Positions 25,401-37,456 of a stretch of DNA of 64,000 nt are shown in pieces. The DNA is from Arenicola marina (taxonomy: Eukaryota > Annelida > Polychaeta > Arenicolidae): the NCBI GenBank assembly GCA_964019135.1, contig OZ025255.1:682001-746000 (forward strand). Direction: 5' to 3'. Both the position numbers and the translations under genes were made by a program. The notes beneath the pieces are model-generated. The model was not told the origin of the DNA. It worked only from the letters and a program-made list of their open reading frames with translations, and searched no databases. Numbering within the stretch: position 1 is the stretch's first letter; each line of letters begins with the position of its first letter.

Positions 25401-28400
25401 GCGGCGCCCTGTCAGGGAGGCCCCCACACCGGTCATAGGACACCTGGCGGCGCCCTGTCAGGGAGGCCCCCAGACCGGTCATAGGACACCGGGCGGCGCC
25501 CTGTCAGGGAGGCCCCCACACCGGTCATAGGACACCTGGCGGCGCCCTGTCAGGGAGGCCCCCACACCGGTCATAGGACACCTGGCGGCGCCCTGTCAGG
25601 GAGGCCCCCACACCGGTCATAGGACACCTGGCGGCGCCCTGTCAGGGAGGCCCTCACACCGGTCATAGGACACCTGGCGGCGCCCTGTCAGGGAGGCCCC
25701 CACACCGGTCATAGGACACCTGGCAGAGCCCTATCAGGGAGGCCCTCACACCGGTCATAGGACACCTGGCGGCGCCCTGTCAGGGAGGCCCTCACACCGG
25801 TCATTGGACACCTGGCAGAGCCCTGTCAGGAAGGCCCCCACACCGGTCATAGGACACCTGGCGGCGCCCTGTCAGGGAGAACCCCGCACCGCTCATAGGA
25901 CACCTAGCGGCGCCCTGTCAGGGAGGCCCCCACACCGGTCATAGGACACCTGGCGGCGCCCTGTCAGGGAGAATCCCACACCGTTCATAGGACACCTTGC
26001 GGCGCCCTGTCAGAGAGGCCCCCACACCGGTCATAGGACACCTGGCGGCGCCCTGTCAGGGAGGCCCCGACACCGGTCATAGGACACCTGGCGGCGCCCT
26101 GTCAGGGAGGCCCCCACACCGGTCATAGGACACCTGGCGGCGCCCTGTCAGGGAGGCCCTCACACTGGCCATAGGACGCCTGGCGGCGCCCTGTCAGGGA
26201 GGCCCCCACGCCCGTCATAAGACACCTGGCGGCGCCCTGTCAGGGAGGCCCTCACACCGGTCATAGGACACCTGGCAGAGCCCTGTCAGGGAGGCCCCCA
26301 CACCGGTCATAGGACACCTGGCGGCGCCCTGTCAGGGAGGCCCCGACACCGGTCATAGGACACCTGGCGGCGCCCTGTCAGGGAGGCCCCACACCGGTCA
26401 TAGGACACCTGGCGGCGCCCTGTCAGGGAGGCCCCCACACCGGTCATAGGACACCTGGCGGCGCCCTGTCAGGGAGGCCCCCACACCGGTCATAGGACAC
26501 TTGGCGGCGCCCTGTCAGGGAGGCCCTCACACCGGCCATAGGACACCTGGCGGCGCCCTGTCAGGGAGGCCCTCACACCGCTCATAGGACACCTGGCAGA
26601 GCCTTGTCAGGGAGGCCCCCACACCGGTCATAGGACACTTGGCGGCGCCCTGTCAGGGAGGCCCCCACACCGCTCATATGACACCTGGCAGCGCCCTGTC
26701 AGGGAGGCCCCCACACCGGTCATAGGACACCTGGCAGAGCCTTGTCAGGGAGGCCCCTACACCGGTCATAGGACACCTGGCAGCGCCCTGTCAGGAAGGC
26801 CCCCACACCGGTCATAGGACACCTGGCAGAGTCTTGTCAGGAAGGCCCCCACACCGGTCATAGGACACCTGGCAGAGCCTTGTCAGGGAGGCCCCCACAC
26901 CGGTCATAGGACACTTGGCGGCGCCCTGTCAGGGATGCCCCCACACCGGTCATAGGACACCTGGCAGAGCCTTGTCAGGGAGGCCCCCACACCGGTCATA
27001 GGACACCTGGCAGAGCCCTGTCAGGGAGGCCCCCACACCGGTCATAGGACACCTGGCGGCGCCCTGTCAGGGAGGCCCCCACACCGGTCATAGGACACCA
27101 GGCGGCTCCCTGTCAGGGAGGCCCCCACACCGGTCATAGGACACCTGGCAGAGCCTTGTCAGGGAGGCCCCCACACCGCTCATAGGACACCTGGCAGCGC
27201 AATGTCAGGGAGGCCCCCACACCGCTCATAGGACACCTGGCAGCGCAATGTCAGGGAGGCCCCCACACCGGTCATAGGACACTTGGCGGCGCCCTGTCAG
27301 GGAGGCCCCCACACCGCTCATAGGACACCTGGCAGAGCCTTGTCAGGGAGGCCCCCACACCGGTCATAGGACACCTGGCAGAGTCTTGTCAGGAAGGCCC
27401 CCACACCGGTCATAGGACACCTGGCAGAGCCTTGTCAGGGAGGCCCCCACACCGGTCATAGGACACTTGGCGGCGCCCTGTCAGGGATGCCCCCACACCG
27501 GTCATAGGACACCTGGCAGAGCCTTGTCAGGGAGGCCCCCACACCGGTCATAGGACACCTGGCAGAGCCCTGTCAGGGAGGCCCCCACACCGGTCATAGG
27601 ACACCTGGCGGCGCCCTGTCAGGGAGGCCCCCACACCGGTCATAGGACACCAGGCGGCTCCCTGTCAGGGAGGCCCCCACACCGGTCATAGGACACCTGG
27701 CAGAGCCTTGTCAGGGAGGCCCCCACACCGCTCATAGGACACCTGGCAGCGCAATGTCAGGGAGGCCCCCACACCGCTCATAGGACACCTGGCAGCGCAA
27801 TGTCAGGGAGGCCCCCACACCGGTCATAGGACACTTGGCGGCGCCCTGTCAGGGAGGCCCCCACACCGCTCATAGGACACCTGGCAGCGCCCTGTCAGGG
27901 AGGCCCCTGCACCGGTCATAGGACACTTGGCGGCGCCCTGTCAGGGAGGCCCTCACACCGGCCATAGGACACCTGGCGGCGCCCTGTCGGGGAGGCCCTC
28001 ACACCGGTCATAGGACACCTGGCGGCGCCCTGTCAGGGAGGCCCCCACACCGCTCATAGGACACCTGGCAGCGCAATGTCAGGGAGGCTCCCACACCGCT
28101 CATAGGACACCTGGCAGCGCAATGTCAGGGAGGCCCCCGCACCGGTCATAGGACACTTGGCGGCGCCCTGTCAGGGAGGCCCCCACACCGGTCATAGGAC
28201 ACCTGGCGGCGCCCTGTCAGGGAGGCCCCCACACCGGTCATAGGACACCTGGCGGCGCCCTGTCAGGGAGGCCCCCACACCGGTCATAGGACACCTGGCG
28301 GCGCCCTGTCAGGGAGGCCCCCACACCGGTCATAGGACACCTGGCGGCGCCCTGTCAGGGAGGCCCCCACACCGCTCATAGGACACCTGGCAGCGCAATG

Positions 28401-31400
28401 TCAGGGAGGCCCCCACACCGGTCATAGGACAATTGGCGGCGCCCTGTCAGGGAGGCCCCCACACCGGTCATAGGACACCTGGCGGCGCCCTGTCAGGGAG
28501 GCCCCCACACCGGTCATAGGACACCTGGCGGCGCCCTGTCAGGGAGGCCCCCACACCGCTCATAGGACACCTGGCAGCGCAATGTCAGGGAGGCCCCCAC
28601 ACCGGTCATAGGACACTTGGCGGCGCCCTGTCAGGGAGGCCCCCACACCGCTCATAGGACACCTGGCGGCGCCCTGTCAGGGAGGCCCCCACACCGGTCA
28701 TAGGACACCTGGCGGCGCCCTGTCAGGAAGGCCCCCACACCAGTCATAGGACACCTGGCGGCGCCCTGTCAGGGAGGCCCCCAACCCGGTCATAGGACAC
28801 CTGGCAGAGCCCTGTCAGGGAGGCCCCCACACCGGTCATAGGACACCTGGCAGAGCCCTGTCAGGGAGGCCCCCACACCGGTCATAGGACACCTGGCGGC
28901 GCCTTGTCAGGGAGGCCCCCACACCGGTCATAGGACATCTGGCGGCGCCTTGTCAGGGAGGCCCCCACACCGGTCATAGGACACCTGGCGGCGCCCTGTC
29001 AGGGAGGCCCTCACACCGGTCATAGGACACCTAGCGGCGCCCTGTCAGGGAGGCCCCCACACCGGCCATAGGACACCTGGCGGCGCCCTGTCAGGGAGGC
29101 CCCCACACCGGTCATAGGACATCTGGCGGCGCATCGTCAGGGAGGCCCCCACACCGGCCATAGGACACCTGGCGGCGCCCTGTCAGGGAGGCCCCCACAC
29201 CGGTCATAGGACACTTGGCGGCGCCCTGTCAGGGATGCCCCCACACCGGCCATAGGACACCTGGCGGCGCCCTGTCAGGGAGGCCCTCACACCGGCCATA
29301 GGACACCTGGCCGCGCCCTGTCAGGGAGGCCCTCACACCGGTCATAGGACACCTAGCGGCGCCCTGTCAGGGAAGCACTCACACTGGCCATAGGACACCT
29401 GGCGGCGCCCTGTCAGGGAGGCCCCCACGCCCGTCATAAGACACCTGGCGGCGCCCTGTCAGGGAGGCCCTCACACCGGTCATAGGACACCTGGCGGCGC
29501 CCTGTCAGGGAGGCCCCGACACCGGTCATAGGACACCTGGCGGCGCCCTGTCAGGGAGGCCCCCACACCGGTCATAGGACACCTGGCGGCGCCCTGTCAG
29601 GGAGGCCCCCAGACCGGTCATAGGACACCGGGCGGCGCCCTGTCAGGGAGGCCCCCACACCGGTCATAGGACACCTGGCGGCGCCCTGTCAGGGAGGCCC
29701 CCACACCGGTCATAGGACACCTGGCGGCGCCCTGTCAGGGAGGCCCCCACACCGGTCATAGGACACCTGGCGGCGCCCTGTCAGGGAGGCCCTCACACCG
29801 GTCATAGGACACCTGGCGGCGCCCTGTCAGGGAGGCCCCCACACCGGTCATAGGACACCTGGCAGAGCCCTATCAGGGAGGCCCTCACACCGGTCATAGG
29901 ACACCTGGCGGCGCCCTGTCAGGGAGGCCCTCACACCGGTCATTGGACACCTGGCAGAGCCCTGTCAGGAAGGCCCCCACACCGGTCATAGGACACCTGG
30001 CGGCGCCCTGTCAGGGAGGCCCCCACACCGGTCATAGGACAATTGGCGGCGCCCTGTCAGGGAGGCCCCCACACCGGCCATAGGACACCTGGCGGCGCCC
30101 TGTCAGGGAGGCCCCCACACCTGTCATAGGACACCTGGCGGCGCCCTGTCAGGGAGGCCCTCACACCGGTCATAACACACTTGGCGGCGCCCTGTCAGGG
30201 AGGCCCTCACACCGGTCATAGGACACCTGGCGGCGCCCTGTCAGGGAGGCCCTCACACCGGTCATAGGACACCTGGCGGCGCCCTGTCAGGGAGAACCCC
30301 GCACCGCTCATAGGACACCTAGCGGCGCCCTGTCAGGGAGGCCCCCACACCGGTCATAGGACACCTGGCGGCGCCCTGTCAGGGAGAATCCCACACCGTT
30401 CATAGGACACCTTGCGGCGCCCTGTCAGAGAGGCCCCCACACCGGTCATAGGACACCTGGCGGCGCCCTGTCAGGGAGGCCCCGACACCGGTCATAGGAC
30501 ACCTGGCGGCGCCCTGTCAGGGAGGCCCCCACACCGGTCATAGGACACCTGGCGGCGCCCTGTCAGGGAGGCCCTCACACTGGCCATAGGACACCTGGCG
30601 GCGCCCTGTCAGGGAGGCCCCCACGCCCGTCATAAGACACCTGGCGGCGCCCTGTCAGGGAGGCCCTCACACCGGTCATAGGACACCTGGCAGAGCCCTG
30701 TCAGGGAGGCCCCCACACCGGTCATAGGACACCTGGCGGCGCCCTGTCAGGGAGGCCCCGACACCGGTCATAGGACACCTGGCGGCGCCCTGTCAGGGAG
30801 GCCCCCACACCGGTCATAGGACACCTGGCGGCGCCCTGTCAGGGAGGCCCCCACACCGGTCATAGGACACCTGGCAGAGCCCTATCAGGGAGGCCCTCAC
30901 ACCGGTCATAGGACACCTGGCGGCGCCCTGTCAGGGAGGCCCCCACACCGGTCATAGGACACCTGGCAGAGCCCTGTCAGGGAGGACCCCACACCGGTCA
31001 TGGGGCACCTGGCGGCGCCCTGTCAGGGAGGCCCCCACACCGGTCATAGGGCACCTGGCAGAGCCCTGTCAGGAAGGCCCCCACACCGGTCATAGGACAC
31101 CTGGCAGCGCCCTGTCAGGAAGGCCCCCACACCGGTCATAGGACACCTGGCGGCGCCCTGTCAGGGAGGCCTCCACACCGGTCATAGGACACCTGGCGGC
31201 GCCCTGTCAGGGAGGCCCCCACACCGGTCATAGGACACCTGGCGGCGCCCTGTCAGGGAGGCCCCCACGCCCGTCATAGGACACCTGGCGGCGCCCTGTC
31301 AGGGAGGTTCCCACACCGGTCATAGGACACCTGGCGGCGCAGTGTCAGGGAGGCCCCCACACCGGTCATAGGACACCTGGCGGCGCCCTGTCAGGGAGGC

Positions 31401-32845
31401 CCCCACACCGGTCATAGGACACCTGGCAGAGCCCTGTCAGGGAAGCCCCCACACCGGTCATAGGACACCTGGCAGAGCCCTATCAGGGAGGCCCTCACAC
31501 CGGTCATAGGACACCTGGCGGCGCCCTGTCAGGGAGGCCCTCACACTGGCCATAGGACACCTGGCGGCGCCCTGTCAGGGAGGCCCTCACACTGGCCATA
31601 GGACACCTGGCGGCGCCCTGTCAGGGAGGCCCCACACCGGTCATAGGACACCTGGCGGCGCCCTGTCAGGGAGGATCCCACACCGGTCATAGAACACCTG
31701 GCGGCGCCCTGTCAGGGAGGCCCCCACGCCCGTCATAGGACACCTGGCGGCGCCCTGTCAGGCAGGCCCTCACACCGGTCATAGGACACCTGGCAGAGCC
31801 CTGTCAGGGAGGCCCCCACACCGGTCATAGGACACCTGGCGGCGCCCTGTCAGGGAGGCCCCCACACCGGTCATAGGACACCTGGCGGCGCCCTGTCAGG
31901 GAGGCCCTCCCACCGGTCATAGGACACCTGGCAGAGCCCTGTCAGGGAGGCCCCCACACCGGTCATAGGACACCTGGCAGAGCCCTATCAGGGAGGCCCT
32001 CACACCGGTCATAGGACACCTGGCGGCGCCCTGTCAGGGAGGCCCTCACACCGGTCATAGGACACCTGGCAGAGCCCTGTCAGGAAGGCCCCCACACCGG
32101 TCATAGGACACCTGGCGGCGCCCTGTCAGGGAGGCCCCCACACCGGCCATAGGACACCTGGCGGCGCCCTGTCAGGGAGGCCCCCACACCGGTCATAGGA
32201 CACCTGGCGGCGCCCTGTCAGGGAGGCCCTCACACCGGTCATAACACACTTGGCGGCGCCCTGTCAGGGAGGCCCTCACACCGGTCATAGGACACCTGGC
32301 GGCGCCCTGTCAGGGAGGCCCTCACACCGGTCATAGGACACCTGGCGGCGCCCTGTCAGGGAGAACCCCACACCGGTCATAGGACACCTAGCGGCGCCCT
32401 GTCAGGGAGGCCCCCACACCGGTCATAGGACACCTGGCGGCGCCCTGTCAGGGAGAACCCCACACCGGTCATAGGACACCTAGCGGCGCCCTGTCAGGGA
32501 GGCCCCCACACCGGTCATAGGACACCTGGCGGCGCCCTGTCAGGGAGAACCCCACACCGGTCATAGGACACCTGGCGGCGCCCTGTCAGGGAGGCCCCCA
32601 CACCGGTCATAGGACACCTGGCGGCGCCCTGTCAGGGAGGCCCCCACACCGGTCATAGGACACCTGGCGGCGCCCTGTCAGGGAGGCCCCCACACCGGTC
32701 ATAGGACACCTGGCGGCGCCCTGTCAGGGAGGCCCTCACACCGGTCACAGGACACCTGGCGGCGCCCTGTCAGGATGGCCCCCACACCGGTCATAGGACA
32801 CCTGGCGGCGCCCTGTCAGGGAGGCCCCCACACCGGTCATAGGAC
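22441..32845. repeat. 46-bp minisatellite array D (about 226 copies) in intron 2
   Basis: The GC-rich unit of 46 bp has core CACCTGGCGGCGCCCTGTCA and contains the inverted repeat CCCTG-T-CAGGG. Variants (GCAGAGCC, GCAGCGCAATG, CACTTGGCGG, CTCATATGAC) recur in fixed order: the block at about 22.9-25.9 kb is repeated at about 26.5-30.0 kb. The offset is 3587 bp before an internal 552-bp (12-unit) tandem duplication and 4139 bp after it. No long ORF occurs because 46 is not a multiple of three. Confidence 0.97.
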
Positions 32846-33030
32846 AAATGACAGCGTCAGGGAGGCCCCCACACCAGTCATAGGACAAATGGCAGCGTCA
32901 GGGAGGCCCCCACACCGGTCATAGGACAAATGGCAGCGTCAGGGAGGCCCCCACACCGGTCAAAAGACAAATGCCAGCGTCAGGGAGGCCCCCACAGCGG
33001 TCATAGGACAAATGGCAGGGTCAGGGAGGC
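32846..33030. repeat. Edge variant of array D (about 41-bp units)
   Basis: The last four or five units replace the CACCTGGCGGCGCCCTG segment with AAATGGCAGCG, shortening the unit to about 41 bp before array E begins. It is a decayed or independently amplified array edge. Confidence 0.85.
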
Positions 33031-33035
33031 ACTAC

Positions 33036-34650
33036 AATGTGACCACTAGTCTATGTGAGCACTACATTGTGAGCACTACACTGTGAGCACTACACTGCGA
33101 GCACTACACTGCGAGCACTACAATGTGAGTACCACACGGCGAGCACCAGTCTATGTGAGCACTAGTATCTGTGAGCACCAGTATCTGTGAGCACCAGTAT
33201 CTGTGAGCACTAGTATCTGTGAGCACTAATATCTGTGAGCACTAGTATCTGTGAGCACCAGTATCTGTGAGCACTAGTATCTGTGAGCACTAGTATCTGT
33301 GAGCATCAGTATCTGTGAGCACCAGTATCTGTGAGCACCAGTATCTGTGAGCACCAGTATCTGTGAGCACTAGTATCTGTGAGCACCAGTATCTGTGAGC
33401 ACCAGTATCTGTGAGCACCAGTATCTGTGAGCACCAGTATCTGTGAGCACTAGTATCTGTGAGCACCAGTATCTGTGAGCACTAGTATATGTGAGCACCA
33501 GTATCTGTGAGCACTACAATGTGAGCACTACACTGTGAGCACTACACTGCGAGTACTACACTGTGAGCGCCAGTATCTGTGAGCACCAGTATCTGTGAGC
33601 ACCAGTATCTGTGAGCACTAGTATCTGTGAGCACTAGTATCTGTGAGCACCAGTATCTGTGAGCACCAGTATCTGTGAGCACCAGTATCTGTGAGCACCA
33701 GTATCTGTGAGCACTAGTATCTGTGAGCACCAGTATCTTTGAGCACTACAATGTGAGTACTACACGGCGAGCACCAGTCTATGTGAGCGCTACACTGTGA
33801 GCACCACACGGTGAGCACCAGTCCATGTGAGCACTACACTGTCAGCACCAGTCTCTGTGAGCACCACACTGTGAGTACCAGTCCATGTGAGCACCACACG
33901 GTGAGCACCAGTCTATGTGAGCACTACACTGTGAGCACCAGACTGTGAGCACCAGTCTATGTGAGCACCACACGGTATGCACCAGTCTATGTGAGCACTA
34001 CACTGTGAGCACCAGACGGTGAGCACCAGTCTATGTGAGCACCAGTCTATGTGAGCACTACACTGTGAGAACCAGTCTCTGTGAGCACTACACTGTGAGC
34101 ACCACACGGTGAGCACCAGTCTATGTGAGCACTACACTGTGAGCACCACACGGTGAGCACCAGTCTATGTGAGCACTACACTGTGAGCACCACACTGTGA
34201 GAACCAGTCTATGTGAGCACTACACTGTGATCACCACACGGTGAGCACCAGTCTATGTGAGCACTACACTGTGAGCACCACACTGTGAGTACCAGTCTAT
34301 GTGAGCACTACACTGTCAGCACCAGTTTATGTGAGGACTACACTGTGAGCTCCACACTGTGAGCTCCAGTCTATGTGAGCACTACACTGTGAGTACCAGT
34401 CTATGTGAGCACTACACTGTGAGCACTACACTGGGAGCACCACACTGTGAGAACCAGTGTCTGTGAGCACCACACTGCGAGTTCCAGTCTATGTGAGCAC
34501 TACACTGTGAGCACCACACGGTGAGCACCAGTCTCTGTGAGCACCACACGGTGAGCACCAGTCTCTGTGAGCACCACACGATGAGCACCACACGGTGAGC
34601 ACCAGTCTATCTGAGCACCACACGGTGAGCACCAGTCTATCTGAGCAGTA
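33036..34650. repeat. 14/16-bp minisatellite array E, abutting exon 2
   Basis: The array is built of GTGAGCACCAGTATCT (16 bp) in the left part and a mixture of 14- and 16-bp units (GTGAGCACTACACT, GTGAGCACCAGTCTAT) in the right part. The repeats come within about 10 nt of the exon 2 donor. On the gene's sense strand each unit reads TGCTCACAG, which resembles a 3' splice site. Confidence 0.95.
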
Positions 34651-34658
34651 CACGTTAC

Positions 34659-34789
34659 CTTGTGTGTCCCTGTGGGTTGAGCTTGGCGGGGTTGACGCCT
34701 TTCTTTATCAGTAGTGACCTGAGTTTGTCCACGTCCCCTTTGTCCACGTAGGCCGAGGCCTTCTCGTCGTGCTTGCTCCACTCCGCCAA
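34659..34789 (-). CDS. UACA/RAI14-like gene, coding exon 2 (N-terminal cap and start of ankyrin repeat 1)
   Basis: This 131-nt exon lies between acceptor CCCTTGCAG and donor GTAACG. It reads LAEWSKHDEKASAYVDKGDV, then DKLRSLLIKKG, VNPAKLNPQGHT and a split AG codon (phase 2). AEWSKHDEK followed by a KGDVDKL helix and KKGVNPAKL matches the recalled layout of UACA ((D)WNK.D, GDVEKV, KKGVNPGKL) and RAI14 (EWNK.D, GDAEKV, KKG). It precedes the FH of exon 3 exactly as in those proteins. The arginine/lysine-rich segment of exon 1 joins in phase 0. The exon sits between two different minisatellites. Confidence 0.92.
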
Positions 34790-34818
34790 CTGCAAGGGAT
34801 TCAAACCATATCACTGAG

Positions 34819-35757
34819 ACTCCGCCCTCACCACTCCGCCCCTACCTCCCCGCTCTCACCACCCCGCCCTCACCACTCCGCCCTCACCACTCCGCCCCTA
34901 CCTCCCCGCTCTCACCACCCCGCCCTCACCACTCCGCCCTCACCACCCCGCCCTCACCACCCCGCCCTCACCACCCCGCCTCCACCACCCCGCCCTCACC
35001 ACTCCGCCCTCACCACTCCGCCCTCACCACCCCGCCCTCACCACTCCGCCCTCACCACTCCGCCCTCACCACTCCGCCCTCACCACCTCGCCCTCACCAC
35101 CCCGCCCTCACCACCCCGCCCCCACCACCCCGCCCTCACCACCCCGCCCTCACCACCCCGCCCCCACCACCCCGCCCTCACCACCCCGCCCTCACCACCC
35201 CGCCCCCACCACCCCGCCCTCACCACCCCGCCCTCGCCACCCCGCCCCCACCACCCCGCCCTCACCACCCCGCCCTCACCACCCCGCCCTCACCACCCCG
35301 CCCTCACCACCCCGCCCTCACCACCCCGCCCTCACCACTCCGCCCTCACCACTCCACCCTCACCACTCCGCCCTCACCACCCCGCCCTCACCACCCCGCC
35401 CTTACCACTCCGCCCTCACCACTCCGACCTTACCACTCCACCGTCACCACTCCACCCTCACCACTCCACCCTCACCACTCCGCCCTCACCACTCCGCCCT
35501 CACCACTCCACCCTCTCCACTCCGCCCCCACCACTCCGCCCCCACCACTCCGCCCTCACCACTCCACCCTCACCACTCCGCCCTCACCACTCCGCCCTCA
35601 CCACTCCACCCTCTCCACTCCGCCCCCACCACTCCGCCCCCACCACTCCGCCCTCACCACTCCGCCCTCACCACTCCGCCCTCACCACTCCACCCTCACC
35701 ACTCCGCCCTTACCACTCAGCCCTCACCACTCCACCCTCAACACTCCGCCCTCACCA
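34819..35757. repeat. 14-bp minisatellite array F, upstream of exon 2
   Basis: The unit CCGCCCTCACCACC (CCCC/CTCC variants) is repeated about 67 times, ending about 29 nt from the exon 2 acceptor. On the transcribed sense strand it is G-rich (GGTGAGGGCGG), with closely spaced G-triplets. The 368-codon plus-strand frame is the 42-nt (three-unit) period read as protein, not a gene. Confidence 0.95.
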
Positions 35758-35764
35758 CCCAGGT

Positions 35765-36350
35765 ATCAAGAAACGGCGCATGGTCAAACCGCGTACCGAT
35801 CCACTCAACAAGCATCACCATCGCCGCCTAGCGAACAAAGCTAGAGCCTCAGTCATAGCGTCATGCAAACACTAGGAACGTGATCATCTCAAGCTCTGGC
35901 GAAAATAGTCGACGCTGATTGGTTGACGATTCCCGAGTCGTTAGGCCGGGTTTACACGCTACGGTCATTCCTTCACCATTCGTAACGACGGTCGAAGCAT
36001 CGGTCGGTCAACAGTTCACACGGTCAAACCGCGTACCAACCGACTCAACAATTATCACTATCGCCACCTAGCGAACATACCATTAGAACATCATTCATAA
36101 CGTCACACATACAAGCCGCACGTAAGGTCATAATGCAAAACAATATCAACGTGATCATCTCAACGCTAATTGGCTAAAAAGCTCGACGCTGATTGGTAGA
36201 CAATTCACAAATTGTGAAGTGGATCGAAACTTTAGAACATGCGCTAAGCTTACAATGCGTCGAAAATTGGCCCTCCAATTGCAGACTTGGTCGAAAGTGT
36301 ATTTGTTTCAACGAACGTTACAACGTATTGCATAGTGTGAACAGGGCATC
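35765..36350. mobile_element. Candidate non-autonomous DNA transposon remnant(s)
   Basis: Two diverged direct copies start with GGTCAAACCGCGTACC (about 35783 and 36022) and share TAGCGAACA, GTGATCATCTCAA and TCGACGCTGATTGGT. GGGTTTACACGCTACGG (about 35949) and the opposite-strand TGTTCACACTATGCAATACG (about 36330-36349) form a loose inverted pair. The pattern suggests a MITE-like element and a duplicated or nested copy. No transposase frame is present, so the superfamily cannot be assigned. Confidence 0.4.
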
Positions 36351-36415
36351 AGGCTCTCAGGCGGCCAGAGCACTCAATGCGAGCGCTCTAACCGACTGAG
36401 CTATCGGGCCGGCCC
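36350..36415 (-). mobile_element. tRNA-derived SINE, 5' head fragment
   Basis: On the minus strand it reads GGCCGGCCCGATAGCTCAG, then TCGGTTAGAGCGC, then a CACTCAATGCGAGCGCT-complement segment and GGCCGCCTGAGAGCC. The box-A-like TAGCTCAGTCGGTTAGAGCG matches the other SINE heads in this window. The body is missing. It is not a functional tRNA gene, since there is no box B at the right distance and no acceptor-stem pairing. Confidence 0.75.
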
Positions 36416-37320
36416 CACACACATATGTGGATGAGTGTGGGGAAGGGGGGGGGGGGTGTACGGTTTCTTGTCGCTTGGCGGGGTTATAAATGTCACAGTA
36501 GTGGACTTTGTCACATCGCCTGCGGTGCTGTCGCCGCGGTGAGTTGCTGCGCCACACGAGTGAAGCCCATACTTTTAATTTGAGTCCACGATTGAGTCCT
36601 TTTTCTTCAATCGTGAGTATGAAACTGATGATCATAGCTGATGTTACGAACAAGTGAAATTAAGGTATTCATGCCTGACACTGACTTTTGGCTTGTTTGT
36701 CAAACATAACGCAAGTGGAATACCTTTTTGTCGCCATATGATTGGCTAAAAGCAACAGTGACGTCATTGAATGATTGCCAGCCTGGGTTGGTCTATTACC
36801 CGAGCACATCCGATCGAGCGTCAAGGTTCCATTTCACCCTCCATTGTGGCAATGATGTGTTTCAGCGAAGCTCACTTATTGCTCAGGACAGGCATTTACT
36901 GCGATTAAACAGTTGGCCGAGGTGTGACAGGGTCGGCCTGAGTTGTATCAATGGGCGCATTTCTTTGGGTCAGCACCGGTAGGCCGCCCGGCATACACAA
37001 GCCCTTCCGGACCTGCCGGTAGGGCTACGCCGAATGTCAATGAAATGTTCACACCTGTCATGTCCGGTTCATTTAGGGGCAATGGAACCAGCCAAGACAG
37101 TCACTTTTCAATCAGCCGCCATCTTCTCCCGAATGTCCCGTGCTGTTTTGAACGGGGCATATCGGCATACCGAATGGATGCGCGCGCACCCGACTCATGT
37201 GAAAGAAGTGTCGGCGGTAAGCCAACGCGTAATGTGCGCATTCGGTCCACCTTGGGAATATACCCGGGTTGCCAAAGAAATGTATAGTGAACAACATAAT
37301 GAATGACATATCTTGCATAC
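36416..37320. other. Apparently unique intron 1 DNA
   Basis: About 900 bp without minisatellite. It has a G9 run near 36445, small inverted motifs (CCTTCCGGACCTGCCGGTAGGG near 37003-37024) and short ORFs on both strands of up to 114 codons. None has a recognisable domain or splice support. It may be old transposon sequence. Confidence 0.5.
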
Positions 37321-37378
37321 ACGATGAAGGATGAATCATAGAGATGTGTACACATCTTTATGATTCATCCTTCATCGT
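37321..37378. repeat. 58-bp near-perfect palindrome
   Basis: The arms at 37321-37348 and 37351-37378 are reverse complements of each other with one mismatched pair (G in the left arm at the AGAGATG segment), separated only by TA. The centre is GATGTGTACACATC. It could form a hairpin or cruciform and may mark the end or scar of a mobile element. Confidence 0.9.
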
Positions 37379-37456
37379 CTCTGCCGGTTCCTTGGCCCAG
37401 TGTGGCCTTCCTGTACAAAGCGGCCTAAAACACGTAGGTTTATTTAACGAGGTTTT

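Noticed and set aside
34769..35875. 368-codon His/Pro-rich plus-strand frame
   Set aside because: It is array F translated; it overlaps exon 2 of the minus-strand gene and has no coding-like unique part.
36193..37306. Short ORFs of 68-114 codons on both strands
   Set aside because: There is no recognisable domain, no splice support, and the frames overlap each other; chance frames or transposon remnants.
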